Below, one piece after another: positions 22,638-31,398 of a stretch of DNA of 33,367 nt. Position numbers and translations under genes: made by a program. This DNA comes from Coriobacteriaceae bacterium AF08-21. GTDB taxonomy: Bacteria > Actinomycetota > Coriobacteriia > Coriobacteriales > Coriobacteriaceae. Positions within the stretch are counted from its first letter, which is position 1. Every line of letters starts with the position of its first letter. The stretch covers positions 1-33,367 of the forward strand of contig JAQCQR010000024.1 of assembly GCA_027687465.1 (NCBI GenBank), written 5' to 3'. The notes below the pieces were generated by a model. The model was not told the DNA's origin. It worked only from the letters and a program-made list of their open reading frames with translations, and made no database searches.

Positions 22638-25319
22638 ATGGCACAGACTACGACAGATACCGTCGCCAGCACCGTCTCCGGCGCCGGGGCCGCCAGCTCA
22701 TTCTCGGGCGGCACGGGAACCGAGGCAGAGTTCGGTTCGCTCGGCGCGCTCTCCCCCACCTGGTGGGAGCCCGAAGACGGCAGCGAGCCCGAACCATGGC
22801 TCACGCCCGACCAGGCCTTCGAGCGCTTCTTTGAATGGACGAGCAATCGCGGTATTGAGCTGTGGGACCACCAGGAAGAGGCCCTCATGGACCTGGCTGC
22901 CGGCGATCACGTCATTTTGGGCACACCGACCGGATCGGGCAAATCGCTCGTCGCGCTGGGAATGCTCTTTATGGGCATGGCGCAGGGCAAGCGCTGCTAT
23001 TACACGGCCCCCATCAAGGCCTTGGTCAGCGAAAAGTTCTTCGACCTGGTACAGGTACTCGGCCGCGATAACGTCGGTATGATCACCGGCGATACGCATA
23101 TCAATACCAAAGCGCCCGTCATCTGCTGCACGGCAGAGATCCTTGCTAACGACGCGCTGCGCGAGGGCGAAGATGCCGATGTGGGCTGCGTCGCCATGGA
23201 CGAGTTCCACTACTTTGCCGACCCCGATCGCGGTTGGGCCTGGCAGGTACCGCTGCTCACCCTGCCTCACACACAATTCATGCTCATGAGCGCCACGCTC
23301 GGCGATGTCACCGCGATCGCCGCCTCACTCGAGGAGCACACCGGCGCCGCGTGCGATCTGGTCGTCGATGCCCCACGCCCCGTGCCGCTGAGCTACGACT
23401 ACGTGACGACCTCGCTCGAGGGCACCGTCGAGCTCGCTATGCGCCGCGGCGAGGCCCCGCTCTACATCGTTCACTTTAGCCAGGACGCCGCACTTGCGAC
23501 GGCGCAATCCCTCGCCAACTTTGGTATTGCCAGCAAGGAGCAGCGCGAGGCCATCAAGGAGGCGGCCAAGGGCACGAGCTTCTCGACGGCCTTTGGCAAG
23601 ATCCTCAAGCGCTTGCTCGGCTGCGGCGTCGGCGTGCACCACGCCGGCATGCTGCCACGCTATCGCCTACTGGTCGAGCGCCTGGCACAGCAGGGCCTAC
23701 TGCCCGTCATCTGTGGCACCGATACGCTCGGCGTCGGCATCAACGTACCCATCCACACCGTGGTGCTCACCGCACTCACCAAGTTCGACGGCTATAAGAT
23801 GCGTCGTCTGCGCGCCCGCGAGTTCCATCAGATTGCCGGTCGCGCCGGCCGCTCGGGCTTTGATACCGAGGGCATGGTCATCGCCGAGGCACCCGAGCAC
23901 GAAATCGAGAATGCCAAGCTTATGGCCAAGGCGGGCGACGACCCCAAAAAGCTCCGTAAGATTAAAAAGAAAAAGGCCCCCGAGGGCTTTGTCACCTGGA
24001 ACAAGCAGACCTTTGAGCGCCTAATCGAGACGCAGCCCGAAACGCTTAAGCCGCGCCTACGCATCACGCACTCCATGGTGATTAGCGTGGTCGAGCAGGG
24101 CGGCGATGCCCGAGCCCGCGTACACGACCTCATCGAGACGAGCCTGCAGACTCCCGAGGAAAAAGCTAAGCTCGAGATTCGCGCCGACGAAATCTTCGCC
24201 ACGCTCATCGATTCCGGCGTCGTCGTTCGCACCGAGGTGCCGCCCGTACCCGACGCCCCGACTGACGCCGCACCAGACATCGACTATGCGCTGACGGTCG
24301 ATCTGCCCGAGGACTTCGCACTCGATCAGCCGCTCTCGCCGTTCTTGCTTGCCGCGTTGGAGCTGCTCGATCCCGAGAGCGAGACCTATACCCTGGATCT
24401 GATTTCGATGGTCGAGGCAACGCTCGAGGATCCCAAGCAGGTATTGCGCGCACAGGAGCGCGCCGCGCGCGACCGCGCGATGGCCGAAATGAAGGCTGAC
24501 GGCGTCGAATATGAGGAACGCCTGGAGCGCATTCAGGATGTCACCTATGAAAAGCCGCTCGAGGATCTGCTCGACGCCGCCTTTGACAAGTACTGCCAGG
24601 AAGTGCCCTGGGCCAACGACTACCAGCTCTCTCCCAAGAGCGTCCTGCGCGATATGCTGGAAAGCGCGAGCGATTTTAAGGGCTATATCCAAAAGCTCGG
24701 CATCGCCCGCTCCGAGGGCATTTTGCTGCGCTACCTGGCAGAGGCCTACCGTTCACTCGACCGCACCGTGCCCATCGAGAAGCGCGACGAGCGCCTGCGC
24801 GACATTATCTCGTGGCTGGGCTTTGTGGTGCGCTCGGTGGACTCGAGCCTGGTGGACGAGTGGGAGAACGCCGGCAACCCCGCTGCACTCGATGCTGCGC
24901 CGCCGCAGGGCATCGACGAGGTCGTGGCGGACCGTCGCGGCTGCACGCTGTTGGTGCGCAACGCGCTCTTCCGTCGCGTGACCCTTGCCGCCCGCGAGCA
25001 CGTTCGCGACCTGGGCGAGCTCGACGACGACTGGGGCATGAGCGAGATCCGCTGGCAAAAAGCACTCGACGCTTACCACGAGCAGCACGAGGAAATCCTC
25101 ACCGACGGAGATGCCCGCAGCGCCGCGATGTTTTCCATCGACGAGTCCGACGAGAAGACCGCGCACGTCTGGCACGTGCACCAGATCTTTGCCGACGAGG
25201 ATGGCGACCACGACTTTGGCATCATGGGCGATGTCGATCTGGACGCCACGCAAGACGGCGGCGAGGTCATTTTCAAAAACTACCGCGTCGGCTTTATCGA
25301 GGACCTGCTCGAGGACTAG
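22638..25319 (+). CDS. DEAD/DEAH-box RNA/DNA helicase, Ski2-like, with DUF3516 C-terminus
   Basis: 893 residues. Motif I GTPTGSGKS (95-103), motif Ia TAPIKALVSEK, motif II DEFH (188-191), motif III LMSATLGD, motif V GTDTLGVGINVP, motif VI QIAGRAGRSG. The C-terminal half (roughly 430-893), with long acidic helices and the LPEDFALDQPLSPFLLAALELL segment, is the actinobacterial DUF3516 region. Such proteins belong to the Ski2/Mtr4-like superfamily 2 helicases and are presumed RNA remodelling enzymes in actinobacteria. SD is weak (GAGAGAAAG). Transcribed alone and ended by a strong terminator at 25343-25382. Length is normal for the family. Confidence 0.88.
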   Translation: MAQTTTDTVASTVSGAGAASSFSGGTGTEAEFGSLGALSPTWWEPEDGSEPEPWLTPDQAFERFFEWTSNRGIELWDHQEEALMDLAAGDHVILGTPTGSGKSLVALGMLFMGMAQGKRCYYTAPIKALVSEKFFDLVQVLGRDNVGMITGDTHINTKAPVICCTAEILANDALREGEDADVGCVAMDEFHYFADPDRGWAWQVPLLTLPHTQFMLMSATLGDVTAIAASLEEHTGAACDLVVDAPRPVPLSYDYVTTSLEGTVELAMRRGEAPLYIVHFSQDAALATAQSLANFGIASKEQREAIKEAAKGTSFSTAFGKILKRLLGCGVGVHHAGMLPRYRLLVERLAQQGLLPVICGTDTLGVGINVPIHTVVLTALTKFDGYKMRRLRAREFHQIAGRAGRSGFDTEGMVIAEAPEHEIENAKLMAKAGDDPKKLRKIKKKKAPEGFVTWNKQTFERLIETQPETLKPRLRITHSMVISVVEQGGDARARVHDLIETSLQTPEEKAKLEIRADEIFATLIDSGVVVRTEVPPVPDAPTDAAPDIDYALTVDLPEDFALDQPLSPFLLAALELLDPESETYTLDLISMVEATLEDPKQVLRAQERAARDRAMAEMKADGVEYEERLERIQDVTYEKPLEDLLDAAFDKYCQEVPWANDYQLSPKSVLRDMLESASDFKGYIQKLGIARSEGILLRYLAEAYRSLDRTVPIEKRDERLRDIISWLGFVVRSVDSSLVDEWENAGNPAALDAAPPQGIDEVVADRRGCTLLVRNALFRRVTLAAREHVRDLGELDDDWGMSEIRWQKALDAYHEQHEEILTDGDARSAAMFSIDESDEKTAHVWHVHQIFADEDGDHDFGIMGDVDLDATQDGGEVIFKNYRVGFIEDLLED

Positions 25320-25342
25320 CCGGGCGCAATGGAACGAAACGA

Positions 25343-25382
25343 AGCGGGGCCGCTGGCAACATCGCCAGCGGCCCCGCTTTTT
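25343..25382 (+). terminator. Rho-independent terminator of the DUF3516 helicase gene
   Basis: Perfect 15-bp GC-rich stem (AGCGGGGCCGCTGGC and its complement, 25343-25357 and 25364-25378) with a 6-nt AACATC loop, followed by five T. It lies between two convergent genes; in the leftward direction the T-run is poorer, so it may serve the rightward gene mainly. Confidence 0.9.
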
Positions 25383-25399
25383 GCGCGATACGTTATACC

Positions 25400-27157
25400 T
25401 TACTCAGCATCCTCGACCTCATACGAATCCGCCTCGGCGGGCTCATCGTTTGTCTCTGGCGCAGCCCCGCGCGCCTCGTCAAAGGCGGCCTTCATGGTCT
25501 TGTTGCCCCACGTGAGCTTGCGAATGGTAAGATCGTCGGCTTTCTTGTTGGCCAGGCGCAGATTGTTCTCGGAGGACAGCAACGCCTCCTTGGTTTTTTG
25601 CAGATGGCTAATCGTCTTGTCAATCTCATCGATCGCCGTCTGGAACTTGCGGCTCGCGATCTCGTAGTTACGACCGAAATCATTCTTGAACTTTTCCATC
25701 TTGGCTTCGAAGTTCGTGACATCGATATTCTGCTGTTTGTACTCCGCTAGCTCCTGCTTATAGCGCAGCGAACCCATGGCGGCGTTGCGCAGCAGCGTAA
25801 TCATGGGAATGAAGAACTGCGGGCGGATCACGTACATCTTCTCATAGCGGTAACTCACGTCGACGATACCCGCGTTATAGAGCTCGCTCTCAGGCTCCAG
25901 CAGGGTGCAGAGCACCGCATACTCGCAGCCTTTCTGGCGACGATCGTGATCGAGTTTCTTAAAGAAGTCCTCGTTTTTATGCTTGGTCGCGGTCTCATCG
26001 TTCTCGTTTTTCATCTCGAACATAATCGAGATGATCTCGTTGCCGCTCGCATCGCACTCACGGAAAATGAAGTCTCCCTTGGTGCCCTCGGACGCATCGT
26101 TATCCTTCTCGAAATACGCATTGGGAAACGCCGTCATGCGCAGACGGTTAAACTCGGTCTCGCAATGCTGCTCGAGCGACTCGCCCACCATCTTGGTAGA
26201 CAGGCGAACCTTCATGTCCTTAAGGCGCTCGATCTCTTCATCCTTGTAACGAATCAGGTCATCGCTCGCGCGCTTGGCCTGCGCAAGCTCGAGCTCGTGT
26301 GCTGCTCTGGCCTGTTCCTCGCGCGAATCGCGCACCGCCAGCTCGCTCGTGAGCTTTGCGCGGGCCTCATCGCGCTCTCGCTCCGCCGCGGCGACCGCCT
26401 CCGATAGGTTCATTTTTGCCATCAGTTCCTGCTCGCGCAGCTGGGCGCGCAGGCCCTCGGCCTCCTGCTCAGACTGAGCCTTTGCGGCGGAAAGCTTCTC
26501 CTGCACCTTCGCGCGGTAGTCTGTGAGTGTGCGTTCGGCCTCGCTGCGAGCGACATCGAGCTCACGCTGAGACTCGGCCGCGGCAGCGGCAAGCGCCATC
26601 TCCTGGGCCTTGTCCGCCGCGGCAAGCTTGGCCTGCAACTCGGCAATCTGGGCATCTCGTGCAGCTACATCGTTTTGAGCAGCATTGCGCGCCGCCGACT
26701 CGGCAAGCTTGGCTTCGTCATCCTTGCGCCCCAGCTGCGCACGCAAGTTGTCGATTTCGCGCTGGAGCTCGGCGTTCTCCTTTTGAGCGTCGGCACGGGC
26801 CTCAACCGCCGCGCGCTGGCTTGCGCTCTCGCGCTCTGCGGCAGCGCCCTCGAGCTTGGCGTGCAGCTCGGCAAGCTCCGCATCGCGCTTGGCGAGCTCT
26901 TGCGCCAGCTGTTGAGCTGCGGCGTTCTTCTGCTCGACAAGCTGAGCATCGCGCTGAGACTCTGCCCTTTGCAAAGCAGCCGTCGAGCGTGAGCGTTCAA
27001 GCTCCAACGCCTGCTCGCCCTCGCGCTGGACTGCCTTCACACGCTCGTCCAGGTCGCGCGAGAACTCGGCATCGCGCACCTGCTTGACGATATCCGCATA
27101 ACCGGACGCATCGACCTTAAAAACTTCGCCGCAATGCGGGCACTTGATCTCGTTCAT
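25400..27157 (-). CDS. DUF2130 family coiled-coil protein with PD-(D/E)XK-like core
   Basis: 585 residues. The N-terminus has one zinc-ribbon half, CPHC (6-9). A long Ala/Glu/Lys/Arg-rich coiled coil spans about 20-310. The C-terminal DUF2130 domain contains TKGDFIF followed about 15 residues later by the E-x-K motif FEMKNEN (residues about 360-390), the spacing of a PD-(D/E)XK nuclease, then conserved [14 protein letters not shown] and a [14 protein letters not shown] segment. Nuclease activity is inferred from the motif. A final Glu/Asp-rich tail closes the protein. GGAG lies five bases before the ATG. No operon partner; it converges on the helicase gene. Confidence 0.8.
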   Translation of the reverse strand: MNEIKCPHCGEVFKVDASGYADIVKQVRDAEFSRDLDERVKAVQREGEQALELERSRSTAALQRAESQRDAQLVEQKNAAAQQLAQELAKRDAELAELHAKLEGAAAERESASQRAAVEARADAQKENAELQREIDNLRAQLGRKDDEAKLAESAARNAAQNDVAARDAQIAELQAKLAAADKAQEMALAAAAAESQRELDVARSEAERTLTDYRAKVQEKLSAAKAQSEQEAEGLRAQLREQELMAKMNLSEAVAAAERERDEARAKLTSELAVRDSREEQARAAHELELAQAKRASDDLIRYKDEEIERLKDMKVRLSTKMVGESLEQHCETEFNRLRMTAFPNAYFEKDNDASEGTKGDFIFRECDASGNEIISIMFEMKNENDETATKHKNEDFFKKLDHDRRQKGCEYAVLCTLLEPESELYNAGIVDVSYRYEKMYVIRPQFFIPMITLLRNAAMGSLRYKQELAEYKQQNIDVTNFEAKMEKFKNDFGRNYEIASRKFQTAIDEIDKTISHLQKTKEALLSSENNLRLANKKADDLTIRKLTWGNKTMKAAFDEARGAAPETNDEPAEADSYEVEDAE

Positions 27158-27215
27158 GGCAGCTCCTCGATGGACGCAAATTTCAACCGCCTACACTCTA
27201 CCGCGCCGCACGGAC

Positions 27216-27250
27216 AAAAAAGGCGCCGCCGCCATAATGGCAACGGCGCC
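27216..27250 (-). terminator. Rho-independent terminator after the metallophosphoesterase gene
   Basis: On the minus strand a GGCGCCG/CGGCGCC stem with an inner GCCAT/ATGGC stem is followed by TTTTTT. It ends the leftward transcription unit that begins at the alcohol dehydrogenase gene, and insulates the DUF2130 gene just downstream. Confidence 0.8.
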
Positions 27251-27261
27251 AGATCCACCGC

Positions 27262-27290
27262 AAAGGGGACAGGCACCTTTGTGGTGGTTT
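27262..27290 (+). repeat. Short repeat, copy B (AAAGGG(G)ACAGG type)
   Basis: AAAGGGGACAGG followed by a T/G-rich stretch with GGTGGTTT, between the metallophosphoesterase stop and its terminator. It aligns with 13152-13180 over about 29 bp with a few differences, and the T/G-rich tail continues to about 27300. Confidence 0.4.
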
Positions 27291-27307
27291 GTGTGGTGGT
27301 TCGAGAA

Positions 27308-27853
27308 TTACAGCCCAAAGAAGTCAAGGATTTGATCACGGCTTACGGGCCTGTAATCGTTGGCATCGAGACCGACATCATAGCGAAAGATAGGGCGCTC
27401 GCGATCGCGGTTGCGCGCGTTGGTGCGGTCTCCCCTGCTGTGGATATGCCCGTGCAGCATGATGGCGCCGCGCGCCTTGCCATTCCAGCTGAGCATGGGG
27501 TAATGGCTCATAACTAGACGATGGCCCTTCGCGTAACCGGGAGCGATCTCCAGATAATCTCGCACCTCATCCCAAATGTGCGGCGCGTCCGGATCTTCCC
27601 AATCGCCGTCATGGTTGCCACGGATGAGCGTTATGTTCTGGCATTCGATTCGTTTACGCAGGCGCACCGCTTCCGCCATGGGCAATCGATACGTAAAGTC
27701 CCCCAGGATATAGAGGAGGTCGTTCGCAGCCACGCACTCGTTGATGACATCGATGACCTTGCGATTCATCTCCTCGACCGAGTCAAAAGGTCGATCCATG
27801 TCGTGCAAGATATTCGTATCGCCCAGGTGCAGGTCGGCGGTAAACCACATCAT
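27308..27853 (-). CDS. Calcineurin-like metallophosphoesterase
   Basis: 181 residues with all five metal-site motifs in order: DLHLGD (7-12), GDF (51-53), GNHD (79-82), SHYPM (116-120) and HGHIH (134-138). This is the compact phosphodiesterase fold (YfcE/MJ0936-like size) that hydrolyses phosphomonoester or phosphodiester substrates with two metals; the true substrate is unknown. ATG-ATG start with ATGAGGG upstream. It is the last gene of the leftward unit and is separated from the small acidic protein by 66 bp, with a possible TATACT -10 at 27892-27897 that could add an internal promoter. Confidence 0.88.
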   Translation of the reverse strand: MMWFTADLHLGDTNILHDMDRPFDSVEEMNRKVIDVINECVAANDLLYILGDFTYRLPMAEAVRLRKRIECQNITLIRGNHDGDWEDPDAPHIWDEVRDYLEIAPGYAKGHRLVMSHYPMLSWNGKARGAIMLHGHIHSRGDRTNARNRDRERPIFRYDVGLDANDYRPVSRDQILDFFGL

Positions 27854-27919
27854 CGTCTATGCCCTCATTTCGCAACGCGTCTAACACGTGCCTAGTATAC
27901 AGACGCAGCGATGCGACAG

Positions 27920-28096
27920 TTACCCAAAGAGCCCGCCGAACAGACCTCGGCGGCGCTTGTCCTTTTTATTCGAACCTTTATCCTGGGTGTTCTTATCCTT
28001 TTGCTTTTTGCGATCCTGCTCCAGCTCATCGTCATCGAGCAGCATATCCCACTCAAACGGATCGTCCGTCAAATCGAACAGGTCGTCGTCAAACAT
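27920..28096 (-). CDS. Small acidic-to-basic protein, unknown function
   Basis: 58 residues from the ATG at 28096, which has GGAGG five bases upstream; the upstream ATG at 28108 has the SD between it and the second ATG, so it is less likely. The N-terminal half is strongly acidic (DDD, DD, DDDELE), the rest basic (KKQKDKNTQDKGSNKKDKRRR) and it ends GLFGGLFG. No domain is recognised. The sharp charge split may serve a nucleic-acid or protein interaction. The 18-bp gap from the HIRAN gene makes co-expression likely. Confidence 0.6.
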   Translation of the reverse strand: MFDDDLFDLTDDPFEWDMLLDDDELEQDRKKQKDKNTQDKGSNKKDKRRRGLFGGLFG

Positions 28097-28114
28097 GGCA
28101 GCCTCCATTGCCGA

Positions 28115-28441
28115 CTAGCGAGCATCCACCACATAGAGCCCAACGCGCACCTGATGCCACGGGCTGCGCTCGGGGGCAACCTGTTGCACACGGGCCTCAA
28201 ATACGTCCTCGTGGCCGTAATACATCATCAAGGACAGTGGGCCGACCTCGTTTCCTGGAACGTAGCCAAGTTTGGTCTTGCCATAGTAGATCGCAACTGC
28301 CTCGGGGTCATGAGGATTATCGCGCTCGGCACACAGCGTCAGTTTATCGCCCGCTTTAAGATCGCCTAGGACCAAAGCGCCGTCGGCATATTGAAATCCT
28401 GCGATGTGAAACGACAGAAGAACACGTGAAGGCTCGTACAT
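28115..28441 (-). CDS. HIRAN-domain protein
   Basis: 108 residues, essentially one HIRAN domain: an opening F-x-I-A-G-F-Q-Y, then L-x-x-G-D-x-L-x-L, the R-x-x-x-N-P-H-D-P-x-A-V signature (ERDNPHDPEAVAIYY), and GYVPGNEVGPLS. HIRAN domains are found in DNA-repair helicases such as HLTF, where they bind 3' DNA ends, and also as free-standing bacterial proteins. GGGGAG lies five bases before the ATG. It sits between the aldehyde dehydrogenase (91-bp gap) and the small basic protein. Confidence 0.85.
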   Translation of the reverse strand: MYEPSRVLLSFHIAGFQYADGALVLGDLKAGDKLTLCAERDNPHDPEAVAIYYGKTKLGYVPGNEVGPLSLMMYYGHEDVFEARVQQVAPERSPWHQVRVGLYVVDAR

Positions 28442-28532
28442 AGCAACTCCCCTAACGGCCGGATAAACCAGCGTTTGACCTTATCGAGAAGTCTACGGGC
28501 CCGTGCGGACATAAATTCATCCTTATCTGATT

Positions 28533-29912
28533 CTAATGCACAAACATGCGCACGAACTTGTGCTTCCAGCTTGCGTAAGGGGCATAGCGAAACGGCACGT
28601 CCAGCCACGTTGCCTTGTTCACGATGCTCTTCTTGTGGCTAAACGTATCGAAGCTCTCGCGTCCATGGTACTGTCCCATACCGCTCGCCCCCATGCCGCC
28701 AAAGCCCATATGGCTCGTGGCCAAATGCATAATGGTGTCATTAACACAGCCACCACCAAAGGACACGTAACGCACAAAGCGCTGCTGAACCTCACGGTCT
28801 TGGCTAAAGATATACAGGGCCAGCGGCGTCGGACGATCCGTAATAAACGTCTCGGCCTCGTCTAGGCTCTCAAACGACAGCACCGGCAAGATGGGGCCGA
28901 AAATCTCCTCTTGCATCACGGCGTCATCGGGGGTCACGCCGTCCAAAATCGTCGGCTCGATCTTGAGCGACGACTCGCGCGCCGTGCCTCCAAGCACAAC
29001 CTTATCGGGGTCAATCAGCCCACGTACGCGCGCAAAATGCTTGGCGTTGACGATATGCCCGTAGTCCTCATTGTCGAGCGGATGCTCGCCAAACATGCGG
29101 CGGACCTCCTCCTTGATGAGGCCCAGCAGCTCGTCGCGCACGCTCGTATCGACCAGCAGGTAGTCGGGTGCCACGCAGGTCTGCCCCACGTTGAGCCATT
29201 TACCAAAGGCGATACGCCGTGCCGCAACCTTCAAGTTTGCCGTCGCATCCACGATGCAGGGACTCTTTCCGCCCAACTCAAGCGTCACGGGCGTAAGGTT
29301 TTTACTTGCGCGCTCCATGACGAGCTTGCCGACCGGAACGCTACCGGTAAAGAAGATCTTGTCCCAGCACTCGTCGAGCAGTGCTTCGTTCTCGGCGCGA
29401 CCGCCCTCGACAACCGTCACCAGGCACGGATCAAATGCCTCTTCACAGATTTGCTTGAGCACCGCGCTCGATGCCAGAGCATATGCGCTCGGCTTGATGA
29501 CCACGGTATTGCCCGCGGCAAGGGCGCCGGCGAGTGGCTCGAGCGTCAGCAAAAACGGGTAGTTCCACGGAGCCATGATGAGTGTGACGCCATAGGGCAC
29601 GGCCTGCGTCTTGCACACACTCACGGCGTTGGCGAGGTCACACGGACGCAGACGCGGGCGACTCCATCGAGCCACATGCGCAATCTGATGTCGAATCTCG
29701 GAAAGCGAGGTGCCGATCTCGCACATATACGCCTCGTCATGTGACTTTCCCAAATCGGTCTTGAGCGCATGGGCAATATCGGCCTCGTGGGCCCGTACCG
29801 CATCGCGTAAACTCACGAGCGCACGACGCCGAGCATCGACATCAAACGTGGCGTGCGTCTTAAAGTAGGCGCGCTGGTCGCCGACGATGCGCGCAATTTC
29901 CTCGGTGTTCAT
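28533..29912 (-). CDS. NAD(P)-dependent aldehyde dehydrogenase (class 3 type)
   Basis: 459 residues, the short class 3 length. Signature residues: PWNYPF and KPSAYAL in the cofactor domain, LELGGKSP with its catalytic Glu, and NVGQTCVAPDY with the nucleophilic Cys near residue 246, then EEIFGPILPVL near the C-terminus. It oxidises aldehydes to acids. Eight bases downstream of the alcohol dehydrogenase stop, with AGGAGG four bases before its ATG, so both form one operon, giving an alcohol to aldehyde to acid route (or its reverse). No signal peptide; cytoplasmic. Confidence 0.9.
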   Translation of the reverse strand: MNTEEIARIVGDQRAYFKTHATFDVDARRRALVSLRDAVRAHEADIAHALKTDLGKSHDEAYMCEIGTSLSEIRHQIAHVARWSRPRLRPCDLANAVSVCKTQAVPYGVTLIMAPWNYPFLLTLEPLAGALAAGNTVVIKPSAYALASSAVLKQICEEAFDPCLVTVVEGGRAENEALLDECWDKIFFTGSVPVGKLVMERASKNLTPVTLELGGKSPCIVDATANLKVAARRIAFGKWLNVGQTCVAPDYLLVDTSVRDELLGLIKEEVRRMFGEHPLDNEDYGHIVNAKHFARVRGLIDPDKVVLGGTARESSLKIEPTILDGVTPDDAVMQEEIFGPILPVLSFESLDEAETFITDRPTPLALYIFSQDREVQQRFVRYVSFGGGCVNDTIMHLATSHMGFGGMGASGMGQYHGRESFDTFSHKKSIVNKATWLDVPFRYAPYASWKHKFVRMFVH

Positions 29913-29920
29913 GGACCCTC

Positions 29921-31141
29921 CTAGTTCTCGTCCTCAAACATACCACCCGCAACGACCTCGTACATACGCTCGAGCTCCAAACGGTCCATCAAAAGTGGAA
30001 CGGGGTATAGCGGATTGGCCTCGGCATCGGCATGGGCCGCCATTTGCGGAATATCGGAGCGGCGAATACCCGAGACATATTTGGGGATTCCCAGGGCCTC
30101 GTTCATGCGGTCAACCCAATCGATAAAGGCCTCGGCCGCCAGGCTGTCCTGCGCGGTAGCCGGCGCAATGCCCGCCATGCGAGCAAGATCGGCAAGCTTG
30201 GGGGCGGCGGCGTCACCATAAGCGCGAAGCATGTGCGGCAGGATGATCGCGTTGGCCAAACCGTGCGGAATTCCGTATCGGCCGCCCAGACTGTGCGCGA
30301 TGGCATGCACATATCCGACATAGGAGCGGGTAAACGCAACGCCCGCCTTATACGCCGCCGAAAGCATATTGCGACGAGCGCGCATGTCGTCACCATGCTC
30401 ATAGGCCTCGAGCAAATTGTCATGGATGAGCTGCACCGCCTGTCGCGCCATCTTGCGCGTATAGGGCGTAGTGCTTCGCCCGATAAAGGCCTCGACGGCA
30501 TGCGTCAGGGCATCCATACCCGTCTGCCCCGTAATGGAGGCGGGCAGGCCGCGCGTAAACTCGGGGTCGTGCACCGCAAAGCGCGGGATAAGCACAAAGT
30601 CGTTAATGGGGTACTTGTAGTGCGTCTCGTCATCGGTAATTACCGCCGCGAGCGTGACTTCGCTTCCCGTGCCTGCCGTGGTGGGAACGGCGATGAGAAG
30701 CGGCAGGCGACGATGAATCCGCAGCAGGCCGCGCATCTTGTTGATGGGCTTGCTTGGCTGCGCAATGCGTGCGCCCACGCCCTTGGCGCAGTCCATGGCC
30801 GAGCCACCGCCAAAGCCGATAATAGCCTGGCAGGCGCTCTCTCGATACAGGGACGCCGCTTCCTCCACGTTTGAGACCGTGGGGTTCATACGCGTTTCGG
30901 CATAGACCGTAACGCCAATCCCCTGAGCCGTAAGCGCACGCTCGAGTGATGCCGTGAGCCCCAAACGTGCAATACCAGGGTCCGTTACGATAAGGACCTT
31001 CTGGATCGAGCGCTTTTGAAGCACCGCGGGCACATCCTCGGCATGCTCCAAAATGCGCGGCTCGGTATAGGGCAGGATCGGCAATGTAATGCGAAAAACC
31101 GTTTGATACGTTCGGCACCAGGCGCGGCGGGCTAGATGCAT
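29921..31141 (-). CDS. Iron-containing alcohol dehydrogenase
   Basis: 406 residues from the ATG at 31141 (GAGGGAG eight bases upstream); the longer frame to 31222 runs through an inverted repeat in the promoter region and is rejected. Group III Fe-ADH features: GFGGGSAMDCAKG nucleotide-binding segment, PTTAGTGSE, the G-M-D-A-L-T-H-A-V-E helix with metal-binding Asp, HAIAHSLGG and GIPHGLANAI with metal-binding His residues. It interconverts alcohol and aldehyde with NAD(P)H. It leads the operon that continues through aldehyde dehydrogenase and probably on to the terminator at 27216-27250. Candidate -10 TACAAT (31193-31188) and operator (31160-31175) lie upstream. Confidence 0.9.
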   Translation of the reverse strand: MHLARRAWCRTYQTVFRITLPILPYTEPRILEHAEDVPAVLQKRSIQKVLIVTDPGIARLGLTASLERALTAQGIGVTVYAETRMNPTVSNVEEAASLYRESACQAIIGFGGGSAMDCAKGVGARIAQPSKPINKMRGLLRIHRRLPLLIAVPTTAGTGSEVTLAAVITDDETHYKYPINDFVLIPRFAVHDPEFTRGLPASITGQTGMDALTHAVEAFIGRSTTPYTRKMARQAVQLIHDNLLEAYEHGDDMRARRNMLSAAYKAGVAFTRSYVGYVHAIAHSLGGRYGIPHGLANAIILPHMLRAYGDAAAPKLADLARMAGIAPATAQDSLAAEAFIDWVDRMNEALGIPKYVSGIRRSDIPQMAAHADAEANPLYPVPLLMDRLELERMYEVVAGGMFEDEN

Positions 31142-31159
31142 AAAGGAAACTCCCTCATT

Positions 31160-31175
31160 TGTTGATAGGTCAACA
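31160..31175. promoter_or_regulatory. Inverted repeat operator candidate upstream of alcohol dehydrogenase
   Basis: Perfect 6-bp inverted repeat TGTTGA-TAGG-TCAACA. It lies just downstream of a minus-strand -10 candidate (TACAAT at 31188-31193), between the expected transcription start and the start codon, the position of a roadblock repressor. A further TCAACAT half-site occurs near 31237. Confidence 0.5.
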
Positions 31176-31264
31176 TTTGCTCGACCGATTGTACTCATCG
31201 GAGGTCGCACGAGGTCTAGCAATCGTTAATCAATCAACATCTTCACATGCCCAAAATTGTTTTA

Positions 31265-31281
31265 TTAAAAATCATTCCTAA
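31265..31281. promoter_or_regulatory. Fur/PerR-like box upstream of the rubrerythrin promoter
   Basis: TTAAAAAT-C-ATTCCTAA is an 8-1-8 imperfect palindrome (6 of 8 positions match), AT-rich and of the size of Fur-family boxes. It lies six bases upstream of the -35 candidate of the rubrerythrin gene. PerR-type control of rubrerythrin is common in anaerobes; the box here is a pattern match. Confidence 0.45.
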
Positions 31282-31286
31282 TAGGC

Positions 31287-31315
31287 TTCACATTTGGTCG
31301 CATTTATGGATAATA
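31287..31315 (+). promoter_or_regulatory. Candidate promoter of rubrerythrin
   Basis: TTCACA (31287-31292) and ATAATA (31310-31315) are 17 bp apart. The predicted start near 31322 gives a leader of about 77 nt that contains two hairpins: CGTCCGG/CCGGACG (31333-31363) and CGATC/GATCG (31380-31394), the second holding the SD in its loop. Confidence 0.5.
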
Positions 31316-31398
31316 GAACTCGTCAAGACGCACGTCCGGAGAGGGCCCTTACGGGACCGGACGAGCGCGCCATCGCCATCGATCGAAAGGATCGAATT

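Noticed and set aside
28366..28512. 48-residue minus-strand ORF beginning M-S-A-R-A-R-R-L-L with AAGGAT upstream
   Set aside because: It overlaps the first 76 bases of the HIRAN gene, whose own SD and domain are clear. The SD-like site is the only support; it could be a leader peptide but I cannot defend it.
31294..31398. 35-residue N-terminal extension of rubrerythrin
   Set aside because: The rubredoxin domain starts at the ATG at 31399, which has its own SD; the extension covers promoter and leader hairpins.
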